From positions 65,226,501 to 65,290,500 of the forward strand of contig JAZHRO010000003.1 in NCBI GenBank assembly GCA_037157565.1: a stretch of DNA of 64,000 bases, written 5' to 3'. Made by a program: the position numbers and the translations under genes. The notes beneath the pieces were generated by a model. The model saw only the letters and a list, made by a program, of their open reading frames with translations. It did not search any database and was not told the DNA's origin. Below, piece by piece: positions 43,581 through 56,392 of the stretch (position 1 is its first letter; the number at the start of each line of letters is the position of its first letter). Source of the stretch: Thalassia testudinum (taxonomy: Eukaryota; Streptophyta; Magnoliopsida; Alismatales; Hydrocharitaceae).

Positions 43581-46500
43581 ATGAGAATCCTTACATGGAA
43601 TGTGCGTGGGTTGCGCGACAAAAGCTGGAGGGCTTCTTTGATGAGATACTTAAGAGAGTGGGAGATCGATTGTGCGATCATACAAGAGACTCATATTGAG
43701 AATGAGTCTGATAGAGTATGGAACGACATGATGGCTGCGGGGGCGAATGAATGTGTGATGCTTAATGCACATGGTAGGTCGGGAGGCATTGTTATTTGGT
43801 GGAGAAGGGCTTGGGCACACATTTTGGATGTACACAAGGCTCGACATCGGATGATCTACAAGTTCCAAACTCACCAGGGGCAAGATATTATCTAGATTAT
43901 ATGTGTGTATGGCCCTTGTGCTGCATCTGTGAGACAGAAACTATGGGAGGATTGGGTTGCAGTGGCTGAACTTGTGCAAGGGGAAGCTTGGCTGATAGGA
44001 GGAGATTTCAATTGTGTGCTGACAGGGACAGATAGGCCATATGGTGCTACAGATAGTCCATCTGTTGGATTTCAGTTGGTAGTTCAATCCCTTGGCTTGA
44101 ATGAATATCCATCATCAGGAGTTGAGTTCACTTGGCGTAATGGTAATGGCTTATTATCAAAGATTGATAGATTCTTTGGGAATGTTATTATCCTTGATAG
44201 ATTTCAACTATCAAGTGTTGCTGGACTGAACCACCCTTTCTCTGACCACACTCCTTTGGTCTGGGATAGTGGTGAAGAGATCCAAGTAGGCTCATACTTC
44301 AAGTTCAGAAAATCTTGGTTGAGAGAGCTTGGATTCCATGAGATGATTGGCTCATGGTGGCAGACGAAACAGGTGGAGGGCTCAGCTACTATCAGGTTTG
44401 CCTCCAAGCTAGCTGCTCTACGTACTGTTCTGAAAGAACATGGAGATACTATGGTCACACTGAGGCAGCAGAAGCGCGTAGAGGCTTTGAACAACATTTA
44501 GATGCTGGATTCGAAGGAAGCAGCATGCCCTTTATCTGATGAGGAGCTTGCAGACAGAAGAATGTGGCAGGGGATGGTAGTGGAGGAGGATTTCAAACAA
44601 GAGATTGATTGGAGGGAGAGGTCAAGACAGTTGTGGCTCAAGGAGGGAGACGCCAACACAAAATTCTTTCACCTTGTTGCCAGCTCTTGGAGGCGAGTAA
44701 ATTTTATCTCTTCCATTCTCAAAGATGGGCATAGACTGTCCTCGATGCAGGAAATAAGGGCAGAGGCTATCAGGTACTACAGGGGGTCTTCACGGGCAAC
44801 AAAGAGAGGGGAATGGAGGATGGCTGTGAGTGATGCGCCTAGAGTTACAAGTGATCAGGCCTCTCAACTAATAGCTACTATCACTGAACATGAAACTATG
44901 AATGCTATTAAAGATCTAAATATGGAAGGCTCCCCCGGACTAGATGGTATCCAAGTGTTCTTTTATAAAGAAATGTGGAGTGTGATTGGCAAGGAGGTGA
45001 TGGAAGTCATAAGAGAGTTTGAGAAGGGCAATGCAGGTTTCAATAAGATCAATAAATCTTATCTTTTCTTATTGCCAAAGACAATGGGAGCTGAGAAATT
45101 TTCAGACTTTAGACCGATTTCTTTGTCGAATTCCATTTATTTAGTGGTGAGTAAGATATTGGCAAATAGATTGAGAACTGTTCTACAAAGCTTAATCCAT
45201 CCTGTATAATCTACCTTTCTACCCAACAGATCTCTTCAAGAATCTTTCATTATGGCCCAAGAAATGGTGAGTGGATGGCACAGAAGGAAATGTAAGGCAT
45301 TTATGTGGAAAGTGGACTTCCAAAAGGCCTATGACTTGGTTTTGTGGCCATACATTTGGGAGGTTTTCAAAAGGAGAGGTTTCCCCCCCCACATGGATCC
45401 AGTGGATGAAGCGATGTATCACAACTGCTTCCTTCTCCCCGCTGATCAATGGGAAACCATGTGGTGCTTGGATTCAACCTCAATGTGGGGTTAGACAAGG
45501 ATGTCATCTAGCCCCCTTGATTTTTAACCTTGCAGTTGATGGGATCGCAAGATATGCGTGTAAAATGACAGAGGCGGGTGTCATCAGAGGATATTCACTT
45601 TCCAATAGGAGGACTTGGGTTCCTATTTTACAATATGTAGGTGACACGATTTTCTTTGTGGAAGGGTCCACTCCTGCTGCCCATGCTTTAGGGCATATGG
45701 TGAAGATTTTTGGAGACATCTCAGGTCTAAAATTGAATAGGGAAAAGTCTACTTTGATATGTTTTGGCATGAACTATCAGGAACAGAGCACACTAGCAGC
45801 TACATTAGGTACACCTCGGTCTAAGCTGCCAATTAAATATCTAGGGCTGCCATTACGATCTGCGAAAATGAAGAAGAATGATTGGAATGTTCTTTTCGAC
45901 AAGATTTCTATCAAACTGGAAGGGTGGAGTAGTAAATTTTTGTCAAAGGGTGGGAGACTAATTCTCCTAAATTCTGTGATAACCTCTATCCCGATGTTCT
46001 ATTTCAGCATCTTTAAAGCCCCGAAATCTATTTGGAAACGGTTAGATGTAATGCGGATGAAATTCTTTTGGAAAGGGGCTAGACATGAGGGGAGGTTCAT
46101 GCAGCCTATGAAGTGGGAACAGATCTGCTGGCCAAAGGAAATGGGTGGGCTAGGGATTAAGGCACTTAAGGAATTCAATGAGGCTCTTCTGATCAAATGG
46201 GCGATCAAGATCTTTGAGGGCAAAGAAGAAATCTGGACAGACCTGATCAAATATTGCTATGGTGGATCCAACAGTGCACTGAAGAGGTTACATCCAATCA
46301 AACCATCCCCTTTTTGGAGATCGATCATCCTAGCAATTAAAACCAATTGGCATTTGATGCAGCCCAAGCTTGGAGATGGCCATGATTTCATTTTGTGGAA
46401 TGAGCAGTGGTCAACTATGGGGATTCTAAGAGATGCCTATCCAAGAGCACATGCAACAGCTGCAGGTAAAGAAGCCCCTGTTAACAGCTTGTGGTCTGAT

Positions 46501-47043
46501 TTAGGGAACTGCTGGAGGCTTGAAGGATCTGATTTCTACAGAACAGGTACACGGCAGTGGAAGGATAGGCAGAATCTGCTATCTGCATTGCAGCAGATCT
46601 ATCCTAGATAGGGCGCGGGTGATACATATGGCTGGAATGGGAAGTATACAGTGCAGCAGGCTTATGAAAAGATTATCAGGTCAAACACAAATGTGGAGAG
46701 TGACCCGATTGATAAGAAAATATGGCTATTGAAGATTCCATTGAAAGTGCAAATTTTCCTATGGCTTTGCAGGAGGGAAGGCTTGATCACGGGTGACTTT
46801 AGACACAAAAGAATGGGGACAACGTTAAATGCCTGTTATCTCTGTGGATTACACACTGACAGTGTGTCTCATATTTTTTCCTCATGTTTGGTCATAGACA
46901 AGTTATGGAGGAAAATATGCCAGGAACCTCTATCTACTTGGGAATCCCTTTTGCAGAGGTTTACTACACCTGGACGACCATATAGGTGTATGGCCGCTAC
47001 CCTGTGGTGTGTGTGGAGGGCGAGAAATGAAAAGTTATTTTAG
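43581..47043 (+). pseudogene. LINE ORF2: endonuclease, reverse transcriptase, zf-RVT
   Basis: ORF2 would nick the target and copy LINE RNA. The endonuclease opens MRILTWNVRGL and keeps QETH, GGDFNCVL and SDHTPL, the usual catalytic motifs. RT follows (VDFQKAYDLV; GVRQGCHLAPLIFNL; GISGLKLN-type blocks). The catalytic box reads YVGD instead of YADD, so one of the two essential Asp is lost. The zf-RVT region (46651-47043) keeps CYLCG and an HIFSSC-like pair. In-frame stops lie at 43893, 44499, 45207 and 46609, and a frameshift falls in an 8-C run at 45383-45390. The frame is otherwise continuous for about 1150 codons. Confidence 0.85.
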
Positions 47044-47210
47044 GAGAGACCATTTCGGTGTGAGCTAATTGTAAATGAGTGTTGGTCCCTCATACATAGA
47101 TGAGGATCCAATATGTAACTATCCTTTGTGTTTTATTTGTTTAGTATGAAATAAAATGCCCTCTGGATTGCTATTGTTTCACGATAGCTTTCCTCAGTTT
47201 CAAAAAAAAA
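47044..47210 (+). other. LINE 3' untranslated region and poly-A end
   Basis: About 160 bases follow the ORF2 stop, with an AATAAAA-like signal near 47149 and a terminal run of nine A (47202-47210) directly before the right target duplication. Confidence 0.7.
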
Positions 47211-47229
47211 ATTGACAAATAATATGATG

Positions 47230-48000
47230 TCCTCATGGAGTCCCTGGTAGAAAGATCATACTTGTTTTCATTTAGGAACTCTATGACGAGGGCATTTCAC
47301 CATGAGATCCAGAAAGCGATCCCATGCCTCATGAAGTGGTTCTCCCGCATTCTATGTGAAATGCCTGATCTAGTGCCTCACGGCATTAGTGCGACCAGTA
47401 GGGAAGAATTTCTTTAGGAATTTATATTGTAGTTGCTCCCATGTGTTGATCGATCGAGTCAGGGTTTGATACTAATGAGCAGTCTTGTCCATAAGAGAGA
47501 AGAACATCTTCATGAGTAGGATGTCTTGATTTTTAACAAGTGGTCCAAAAATCTAGGCTAGATGTTTCAGCTGTTTGATGTGCTGAAAGGGATCTTCGGT
47601 ATTTGTTCCATGGAATTTGGGGATTGCACTAATAAGATTTGGCTTTAATTCAGTATCAGGTCCTTCAGTCGGGATTTGCACCCTGGGTTCGATAGCTATC
47701 GTGGCGAGATTGTAGTGATCTCGCATCTGTTGATGCGGTGGAGGGGTTTATGAGTGCATGAAGTAGATCGCAGAGATTCTGCATTCGATTATGAAAGTTA
47801 GGTGCCTGGCCTTCTCCTTTAAGATCTTGATTCTCCCTAGAAGCAGAGAATGGAGAACTAGGCTCAAATGTAGAATGATCAGAAAAGATTTCGATATGAT
47901 TGGACAAGAACCCAAACAATTTAGTCGAGGCTTGACCCCGACGAGAATGAACTGCTAATGGAGGTCTCAAGACTGGTCTTAAGGACCTCCTCCCATACAT
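47230..48000 (-). pseudogene. gag N-terminal part of element J
   Basis: The ATG is at 48000 (MYGRRSLRP). A Ser/Pro/Arg-rich region follows. Then comes an Athila-type gag core, read leftward with stops: a W-D-K segment, FLKKFFP, EAWDRFLDLMVKCPRH. The core aligns with the better preserved gag of D (62800-63250). It is interrupted by the LINE at 47210. The matching start motif in A and E is the main evidence that their ORF began as a gag. Confidence 0.7.
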
Positions 48001-48998
48001 GCACTATGGAATCAGATAAGGGATAGAATGTGTATTGGACCCAATCAAGGCACCCAACAAGGTTGGGTGACTATGGCGGTTCGAGGTAGATGGACCTCTA
48101 GATCAGAAACTCAACCACTCAAGAATTACTTGGGTAGCCAGTAAGGGAGAGTCCTACAATGACCCCTACTCGGTAGAGCGTCCCCACCGGTTATAGGGCT
48201 TTCCCCACCCAACCTTCCTTGTCACCATAATTCCAAGTAGACCAAAATGTGTGAGCTCGAATCCTAAGTTTACTAGTTTTAATCCTGCTTGTGCCTTCAA
48301 TTTCACTTGAATTTGAAGTTAATTTGATTTGTGACCTAATTTGGAGGTTGGTTGATTCACAAAGTGAACCAACTTCACCCGACCTAGCCTAAAGTTGAGG
48401 ATGAGGTTTGGGTCAAGAACCCAAATCACCCTGAATTGATTTTCAAACAGGTTAGTAGGTCCTAAATTATAATGATCCATGTGATTTTAGAGCCTTGATT
48501 GTAGGGTCAACTTCTTAAATTGATTCAAACAAGGGCTTGGGTAGCACACAATGTGGGAATATATTCCTTTATAAGCAGGCAAGTGTGTACTAGTCCTTGA
48601 AACCCTAATGTGGAAACCCTAGATTGGCTCTATTTCCAAGTCCAATTCTTCCAAAGATGGTACCTTGTGCTCAATCAAGAAGGTGAATAGACCAAGGGAC
48701 CTTATATCCCTAACAGGTGCAAGTATCAAGATGGAGATCTACAGTCAAATCAAGTGAATCAAATCAGGAAACTTGAATGATGATTACTAAATGAATAAGG
48801 TACATTGATCCTAATTGATTTGTCTTTCAATCTTTCCAAGAGAGGAGGGGCTTAAAGAAGAAGGAAATGTGGTTACCTTCCCCTGGTGTGGTTGCTATAG
48901 TGGTCGGTCTTCAGGTTCACCTTCAGCAACACAACAAACAAATATAGCAAGTTAGAATCCAATCAGAAAGTGTGATTAGTGAATGAAATGTGCATTGC
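48001..48998 (-). other. Untranslated leader of element J
   Basis: About 1 kb lies between the PBS and the gag ATG. No coding frame is supported. Its length and composition resemble the leaders of A, E and D. Confidence 0.6.
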
Positions 48999-49016
48999 TC
49001 CTCTGCAATGGCGCCA
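48999..49016 (-). other. Primer-binding site of element J
   Basis: The minus-strand TGGCGCCATTGCAGAGGA has three differences from the tRNA-Asp complement of D. It lies three bases from the LTR end. Confidence 0.7.
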
Positions 49017-49019
49017 AAA

Positions 49020-50477
49020 TGTTGGGTGGTAATCATTGCAATTTAGAAAAACGCATCGTAGTATAGTAACAAAAATCACATTTAAATATGTAAAGCTCAG
49101 AAAACATGAGTTCCAAGGTCTGCATGGAGCAAGTATTGCAATTCAATTACTAATCAAATAATACGATGAGCACAGTAATGTAGTGAATAATCAAAAACTC
49201 AATATGAAATATATTCAATGTATACCAAGCATCATAGATCAGAAATAATATAGATAGAGAGAGAAAGAAAAAAGAATGGTGGCTGAAACCACCAATGAAG
49301 CCCTTGAACACTTAAGCTATTCTCAATTCCTCAACTCTTCCCTTTCTCCTAACACTTAGTCAATTCTCAAATCAGATCTCTTAGAGTAGACGTCCTCAAT
49401 AAGCCTCAGACACCTTATGCTCTCAAGCCAGAGCCCAGTGTAGCAAAAACACCCCCTTTTCTCTCAAAACAATCCCCTCTCTCTCTTTTAGAATTAGACC
49501 TAGACCTTTCTCTCTCTTCCAGACCAGACCGGACCGGTCCAGACCAAACCTGGTTCAACCCAGACCCGCATGGAGTAAGCATGGGTGAGGGCACATGCAA
49601 TGCTCGTGAGGGGTATGGACCTGACCTAGTGGTTCAAAGGTAACCTGCCCCTGAGCTTAATTCCTTATATACACATTTTAAAACTAAAAAGTCCCGATGT
49701 GGGACTATCTAGAGCTTCTTTCTCTCTCATGCATAGCTGACGAAGTCTCGAGCAATTGCGGATGTGGCTGGCATTTGTTCTTCAAATCACGCTGCAGCTA
49801 GTTTCATGGAGTGAATCCATAGTTGCTGGAGGTCGTAGCATGGGAGATGGTGACCAGGCGGCGACAGGCGGAGGTGACAAATGACGGAGATCAGGCAAGC
49901 ACCTGTGGAGAAGAATATAGGCTAAAAGCCTTGATTAAATATCTCGCAAGTTTCATAGTGAGGCAAGGAATGTAATGGCAGTGGTGGTGAAGTGATTTGA
50001 GAAGTTGAGGAGATCGGGCGAAGGTGGAGTTGCAGGCGGAGTGTGGGTTTGTGGGGTAAGGTCTATGAGTGATAGAAAGCCCTAATTATGTTAGGGCTTT
50101 TGCTCGCGAGGTGGTGAAAAGTGTTTTGGTGGTGGTGGTTTGTGGTTTGGACGTGTGTGGTGCTGGCACGAACTCATCGGAGTTCTCATCAGAGCCAAGG
50201 AAGATAGTGGTGGAACGGGGATAGGAGCGAGTCTACCATAAGTCTATGGAGCCTAAAGAAGCTAGGAAAGGAGAGGGAGAAGATGAGAAACTTATTGGAG
50301 GGAGAGGAAGCGAAACCACGTCCAGCATTGACCGGTCGGACGTAGGGAAGATGAATTTGATGGCGAGGGTAACGACAATGAAGACGAGGTCGGCGACACC
50401 CTTGCTTTGGCCGATAAGGTGCGCGAGGAAAAGAAGGTAGTGGCGGTGTCTATTGGCGGAGAACACGTTGGAGGAAG
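49020..50477 (-). repeat. 5' LTR of element J, cut by element F
   Basis: The LTR ends (minus strand) in CACCCAACA next to the PBS and extends rightward to 50477, where the F LTR begins. It is homologous to the H LTR fragment (23604-24605). The rest of this LTR should lie beyond F, outside the window. The frame at 50246-50440 is not supported as a gene. Confidence 0.7.
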
Positions 50478-53090
50478 TGTATTATTTGCTCTGAAATAAT
50501 TTTTAAAATCATTGCATTGTAGTACAGTTCAAATCAATGCGAAAAACACATAAAATTTATAACTCAAATGAAAGTCTAAGGTCGTTCGCTGGGAGCAAGT
50601 GGCAATTTAATCTCAAAATCACAATTCTTAAGTAAAAGATATGAGCAATTACAATCAGAATTGATCAAAATGATATAACAATAATTTCAAGTAGCAATGT
50701 GAAAGAAGAAGAGGGTAAAATAGTGATTTGAATCACCAAATTACCCTACAATGTTAAGCCTTGCAAGTTACTCAAATAACAGAATCGTATAAGCCAAGCA
50801 AATCTCAATTTAACCAACAGAACCAGGTATCAGCAGATATCAGTCGATAGAAAAGGTGCTCAGATGCCTTAACCAATGCTCAATAGACAGAGGCAAAGGC
50901 CTCTTCCTTCCTTCTCTTCAAGCCTCAGGGAGAGGCATAGGCACAGTAGCTCAGAGGCGAAGGCCTCCTAATTGGCTAAGTGTAGAGAGGGTGTGAAGCA
51001 AAATGCCCCCCTTCTCTCTCTTTTCTTTTCTTCCCTCTTAGAATCAGGTGGACCAGAATAGACCCGGGTAACTTGGTAAACGGACCATGGCCCAGACCTG
51101 TGAGGCGTGAGCGAAGGTGAGGGCGTGTGTGTAGGGACCTCACCCCCTGTGCATGTTGAGGCGATAAGTTGTAAGCACTTTTTCCCTTTATGCACCTTTA
51201 GGGCTTCAGTCTTCTATGATGTGGGATTAATCCCATGAGGCTTCTTCACGCAACTGCAGTGGGCTTCCTTCGGCGAATTGGAGAAGCAGCAGTGTATGTT
51301 GATGCCAATTGAAGGCCTGGGGACCTGCCTGGAGCTTCTTCGCATGACCTGGGCATAGCACCTGGGATGTGCAGGGCCTTGAACACGATGAACAGGGTGG
51401 CAAAGAAGGCAGTAGTGGCGGCGACTAGTGAGAAACCTGAAATCACGAGAATGGCCTTGTGGCCACGTTAATCAGGCTCAGAAGGTCACCGTGGCGTTGT
51501 GAGTGCAGTGGTGGGTGCAGCGTGCAATGAAGCTGGTCGAGGAGGTCTGTCAACCTCGCAGAGGGTAGATGGAGGAGCGTGAGTTCAGTAGAGGGTTTGG
51601 AGGAGCAATTAACCTAACTAAGTTAGGGCTTTTGCTCCTGAGGTTGAGGTGGAGATGTAGAGTGTGGAAGCGGTAGTGTAAGTGGTCTTTGGTGGCCGCT
51701 GGAGCTCGCCGGTGGTACACCGGTGAGGTGGAAGATGAAGTCGTGGAGGGCGGTGCAGAAGTCGAAGCAGAGTGCCGAAGGTGTTACCGTGACGTGGAGA
51801 AGCTGAGGAGTTGATAGAGATAGGTAGTGGAAGACGAGGATCTGAGTTGGCATCGGTTGTGGTATGGCTAGCGCTGGAGACGAAGGTGACTCCGGTGGGA
51901 TTTGGACGGTGAGGATGAAGGAGATAGGGATGTCGATCGATATTGCGCGACGCGGAGGAAAGTGAGGGAGGCAAATCCGTCCTTGGTATTACGAACGAAT
52001 GAGGAATGAAGACGGAGGAATTGCTAGAACTCAAGGAGCCTTTCGGTCGGAAGAGGAAGGAGGAATATGGGGAGTTTCCGGACAAAATCGAGCTTGAGGA
52101 ATTCGGTCTGATTTGGGGCTTCTTTTATAGGCCTCTGGAGGATGATTTGAGCTTAGGAAATAAGCTTCCCAAGCTAGAAAAGCTCTTCGGAGTTGGAAGC
52201 TCAAAATATACCCGAATCCCTCTTGTGTTTGCATGAGAGATTGAGAAGTTTTTTTAGGGCTTAGGATCTGGCTGTAAAGGAAGGGAATTCCTTGACAGAC
52301 TTCCCTTTCAAATCTAAGAGGTATTCGTCAAGGAATCAGGGAGAACATACCAAAACAAGCTCATCGGAGTTGTAGGATTAGGATTTCATGGTGATAGGGA
52401 CCTATTTGAAGAAAATGATGATAAAGATAGGGACCTTTTTGTAATAACTTTAAAAGTTAAGGGGCCATGTGAAATAAAGAAAATCAGACTTGGACCAAAG
52501 TGCAAACTAGGTCGAAACAATCTCATATTGGGCCCAAATTTTGGTAAAAACCTAATTTGAAGCAAAGGAATCCAATGGTTAAGTTGGATTTTTGTTTTTA
52601 CCTAGTTTGACTAGGTGATTTGCATAATTACCCAAATTAGGACAAATGTCTATCTGAGACTCTATTTTAGGTCAAGATGGGTTCCAATGGTCAAATTGAA
52701 GGTATCAAACCATAGAGAATATTTTTCTATGTTTTTTAGAGGGTTTAGGTGAATTTTATCTTGACCAGAACCTTAGTAGATTAAGTGGGTCTATTTTTAG
52801 GATTTCAAATGTCCATTAATTCCTGTAATGCTTGAAAATCCTTTTCTGTCTGTTCTAACCCACTTATTAGACTCTTAAGACCATTTGACATTTATTCAAC
52901 CCCTGAGAAAACCCGTGGTTATTGTATTTTTGTGGTAGAATGGTATATTTGTAGAAATAATCCTGTATTCTTCTTTTCTTCTCAGATCAATGTTTTGTGC
53001 CCTTAAGACCTTCTGATGGATATGTAGGAGCTTTTATTGACTTAATTAGATCAAACTAAGCTTGTTATGGCTCATGATGGTGTTCCCACA
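50478..53090 (-). repeat. 3' LTR of element F (B-type)
   Basis: On the minus strand it starts TGTGGGAACACCATCATGAG, equal to the B LTR tip less one base, and ends near AATAATACA. It is about 2.61 kb. TATAAAAG lies at 52139-52132, with a decayed version of the CTCTCATG dyad upstream (52215-52245). The left end is set from similarity to B and B' and is approximate. Confidence 0.75.
52132..52139 (-). promoter_or_regulatory. TATA box of the F 3' LTR
   Basis: TATAAAAG on the minus strand lies at the position equivalent to the TATA boxes of B and B'. Confidence 0.55.
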
Positions 53091-54673
53091 ATGCCCCCAT
53101 GCCTAGCTTTTGCTAGTCCCTTAGCAAAATTATCTGAATCGAACCAGTTATCTAGGTTGGATTTAATCGTCAGGATGCCTTACTAGGCTGTATCTCTAGG
53201 AATCTGATCTTAATACCAACAATAGGCCCAGAGGTACTCAAGTACCAGCCCAGATCCAGACCTGACTAGATTTTGCCTCTGTTCGCTACAAAGGTTTCTA
53301 AGGCATGCAAAAACTATCCTAAGGTTTGTCGGACTTAGCGGTTAAAGCACCCGTGCTTGAAACATGGCTAGTTCGGTTCAGTTTACCAATGCATTTTGAG
53401 AGAGACATAGAAGTAGAATTTGATTTGTGGAGAGCTTTCTCTCTCTTTTCTTTTCATTATATTTTTCCTTAGATCTATCCTTGGATTGGCCCTAAGCACA
53501 GTCTGTATCGGATTCCTTGTCCCTACCATCAATCCTCACAGGGTTCTTAGCAATCGATGCTTCGAGATAGCATCGCCCATGGCAACTCCCAGAACCCTAG
53601 CTTTCGTGATTTCGGGATAATCCCGCCCATGGCATTCTGTAGCTAAATCCTGACCCTGGCAATCGACATTTCGTGATAATGCCACCCATGGCATCTGAAC
53701 CAGCACAAGGTGCTTACATGCCCCAAGTAGGATAGTTAGATATCCCAAGAGACAAGCATTGAGGAGACGGTATGTTATTGCACATCTTCAAGGGGAATTT
53801 CCCACCTCTCTATGCTGGGAACTCATCCAAATCAACTTGTGTTTTCAAGCCGCTCCTAATCTAGATCTTAGGACCTTTTTCAAAATAGGTTAAATGCCTT
53901 TTGGCATGGTTTTAACTCTAGAGCTCATTGAACCAGACTGTGTGTGATTTAGGGTGCTTAAGTTTCCAAGTCCTGTAAACTAGAGGTCAGTGAATGGGGC
54001 TAAATACTCCCTAAGCCTTAGACCTAATATATAAGCTTTGCATTTTCCCCAACCTCTTGAGGATTAATTCGGATCTTGACAAGTACGTGAATGCTTAAAT
54101 CCACTACAGATCCAAGAGGCCTAAGGTCGGTATTTGCCATTAATCCCTTAAGTTTTAGCCTTTCTGGTCTTAGTTCATCATTCGATCCAACGTAGAAGGT
54201 AGGTAGGTTCTAAATTATTTTTTAAGGGACTCAATTTTCTTTTCTTTTTCTTTGTGCTCCTTTTAAAAATGGCTCTTCTTTTTCCTCAACCTCTCTTTTT
54301 TTTATTTATAATATGTAATTTTTTTGATGAAACCCTTTCTTATGAAGTGATTCTCACAGCGTTTTGCACTTTAATACCCCCCCATGCCTACGATTTGCAA
54401 TTCCCTCATTATAAATTAGGTAGGTTAGAATTTATCTTAGATCGTACATTAGAACAGGTTTAGGTGGGTGGATGGGTCAGGGTGACTATTGCGGATGATT
54501 TCAAGCTCTGGTACGGGTACTAGAGGTGGAGTTGGCTATTCTAATGGATGAACCCTAAAGTGAAATATGAGTTCAGCACGGGATGTGTCATGAGGGTTTC
54601 AATTTTTCAAAAAGATGAGGGGTTGCCTCCCGTCAAGCGCTGAGTTTAACGCCAACAGCTGAGCATAATATGC
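53091..54673 (-). other. 3' noncoding region of F with two polypurine tracts
   Basis: After the integrase end comes the motif GGCGTTAAACTCAGCGC with GGGAGGCAACCC (54610-54655), usual after Athila pol. A first tract, GGCATGGGGGGG, lies at 54387-54376. Then come three copies of the CCATGGGCG..TATC hairpin repeat (53551-53691), a perfect 8-bp hairpin TTTTGCTA/TAGCAAAA (53108-53129), and the terminal tract GGCATGGGGG by the LTR. No env-like ORF is seen. Confidence 0.65.
53551..53691 (-). repeat. Three hairpin repeats in F
   Basis: Minus-strand copies at 53691-53661, 53631-53600 and 53581-53551 share CCATGGG(C/T)GG or GCG, a stem with loop TATCNCGAA, and CGA(T/A). Stem bases differ between copies while pairing is kept: GATGCT with AGCATC, CATT with AATG. 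It matches the repeat of L at 8011-8150. Confidence 0.6.
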
Positions 54674-55519
54674 TTAGGGAGAATGGAGATCAAAAGATGC
54701 CTCAGCCAAGTTTGTATCGGTGAATTCAATGAACGGCTTAAGTCGCTGGCCATTCACAATAAAAGGTTCAGAATCAAGGCTAGGTTGACTGATTTTAATG
54801 GCTCCATTTCTGAAAACCTGTCGGATAAGATATGGTCCAATCCATTTTGATCTAAGTTTTCCCGAGATGAGTTTTAGTTTGGCATCAAAGAGTATGACTT
54901 TCTGACCAGGGTGAAAGATCCTTCTGGATATGTGCTTGTCATGAAAGGCCTTAACCTGCTCTTTGTAAATTCGTGAGTTCTCATACGCATCATTGCGTAG
55001 TTCAACAATCTTGCTCATTTGAAACTGTCTGTGGGTTCCTGCTTTAGAAAGATCTAGATTACACTTCTGTACAACCCAATAGGCTTTGTGCTCCAACTTG
55101 ATGGGGAGGTGACATGCCTTCCTGTACACTAATCTAAAAGGAGACATGCTCAATTGGGTCTTGTGGGCGGTCCTATAAGCCCACAAGGCTGCTAGAAGTC
55201 GGGATGACCAATCTTTCCTGTCAGGTCGGATAGTGACCGAAAGGATTTTCTTGATCTCCCAATTTAATAGCTTGGCTAAACCATTGCTTTGGGGGTGATA
55301 AGGAGTAGAGATTTGGTGTGACACCCCATACTTGGTCATCAGTGATCTGAACTGAGCATTCGTGAAATGGGTCCCTCCATCAGGGATAATGGCATGTGGG
55401 AACCCGAACAGAGAAAAGATGTTCTGATGAATGAATTTGATTACCACCTTATGATCATTGGTTCGGGTTGGGATGGCTTCGATCCATTTAGACATGTAGT
55501 CAATAGCAAGAAGAGTGTA
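54674..55519 (-). pseudogene. Integrase core and C-terminus of F
   Basis: The integrase joins element DNA to the host chromosome. The frame keeps the second Asp block (PDGGTHFTN) and the long C-terminal part (PGQKVILFDAKLKLISGKL, WIGPYLI). The third catalytic block reads NGLAKLLNWEIK where the family has Glu at the Lys after Ala, so the DDE triad is broken. It is in the same frame as the upstream RNase H/integrase part, separated by a stop near 55517. The usual Athila motif sequence after pol follows. Confidence 0.8.
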
Positions 55520-56392
55520 CTAGAAGTCATCTGAGATAGGGAAGGGTCCCATGAAATCAATCCCCCAAATATCGAAGAGTTTGCATACGAGAATCAACTG
55601 TAAAGTCATCATATCGCTGTGGCTCATGTTGCCTAAGGTCTGCCAATGAGTGCATGCTTTACAGTGATCGTATGCATCCCTGAAAATCGTAGGCCAGTGA
55701 AAGTCGCACTGGATGACTTTTGCTGTAGTTTTATGTCTGGAAAAGTGTCTGTCGTAGGCCTGGTCATGGCAGAAGGACAAAATGTCCTGAATTTTTGCTT
55801 CCGGGATGCACCATTTGATGATCTGATCAGCACCAAGGTGGAAGAGGTACGGGTCTTCCCAGATGTAGTACTTGGCAATGGAAAGCAATTTGTCTTTCTT
55901 GGCCTTCGGCCAATCGGATGGGTTTTGATGTGATGCCAAGTAGTTCACCAAATTAGCAAACCAAGGAAGTCCTGCACTAATAGTCAGGAGGTACTCATCA
56001 GGAAAGTGCTCTGTGATGGGTTCGGAAGGGTCAATAATGTCAGAAGGAAGGCAGGATAAGTGGTCAGCTACCACGTTCTGCTTTCTTGCTTTATCATGAA
56101 TCTCAAGATCGAATTCTTGCAACAGTAAGATCCAGTGGATTAGTCGATGTTTCACATCCTTCTTTGTGAGGAGGTACCTCACTGCAGTGTGATCTGAGTA
56201 TATGATAACATGGGAACCCAAAAGATATGATATGAATTTTTCCAGGGCAAATACAATGGCTAGCAGCTCTTTCTTAGTAACTGTGTAGTTATGCTGAGCC
56301 TCGTCAATTGTCTTGCTAGAGTAGTAGATGACCATGGGTTTCCCATCTATTGTCTGCCCAAGTACCACACCCACAGCATAATCAGATGCATC
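55520..56392 (-). pseudogene. RNase H and integrase N-terminal region of F
   Basis: RNase H degrades the RNA strand of the hybrid. It keeps [16 protein letters not shown] (catalytic Glu) and [11 protein letters not shown] (Asp). The opening Asp block sits next to an in-frame stop at about 56390. The integrase zinc-binding region follows (HDQAYDRH ... CKACTHWQ), then the first core Asp in [13 protein letters not shown]. It ends at a stop at 55520. Confidence 0.8.

Larger units (their letters stand above)
42059..47210 (+). mobile_element. Full-length L1-type LINE (inactive)
   Basis: The element is 5152 bp, inserted in the gag of J and flanked by a 19-bp target duplication with one mismatch (42040-42058 and 47211-47229). 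It ends in a run of nine A. It has ORF1 with zinc knuckles and ORF2 with endonuclease, reverse transcriptase and zf-RVT regions. The long duplication, poly-A end and ORF order fit target-primed reverse transcription. The 5' end looks complete, since ORF1 starts about 85 bases in. Several inactivating changes mean it cannot move now. Confidence 0.9.

Noticed and set aside
51618..52236. Overlapping frames of 155 and 76 codons
   Set aside because: They lie within the F 3' LTR and are not conserved in B or B'.
53420..53620. Possible env-like gene in the 3' region of F
   Set aside because: The frame is short and overlaps the hairpin repeats. There is no transmembrane pattern conserved in L, A or E at this place.
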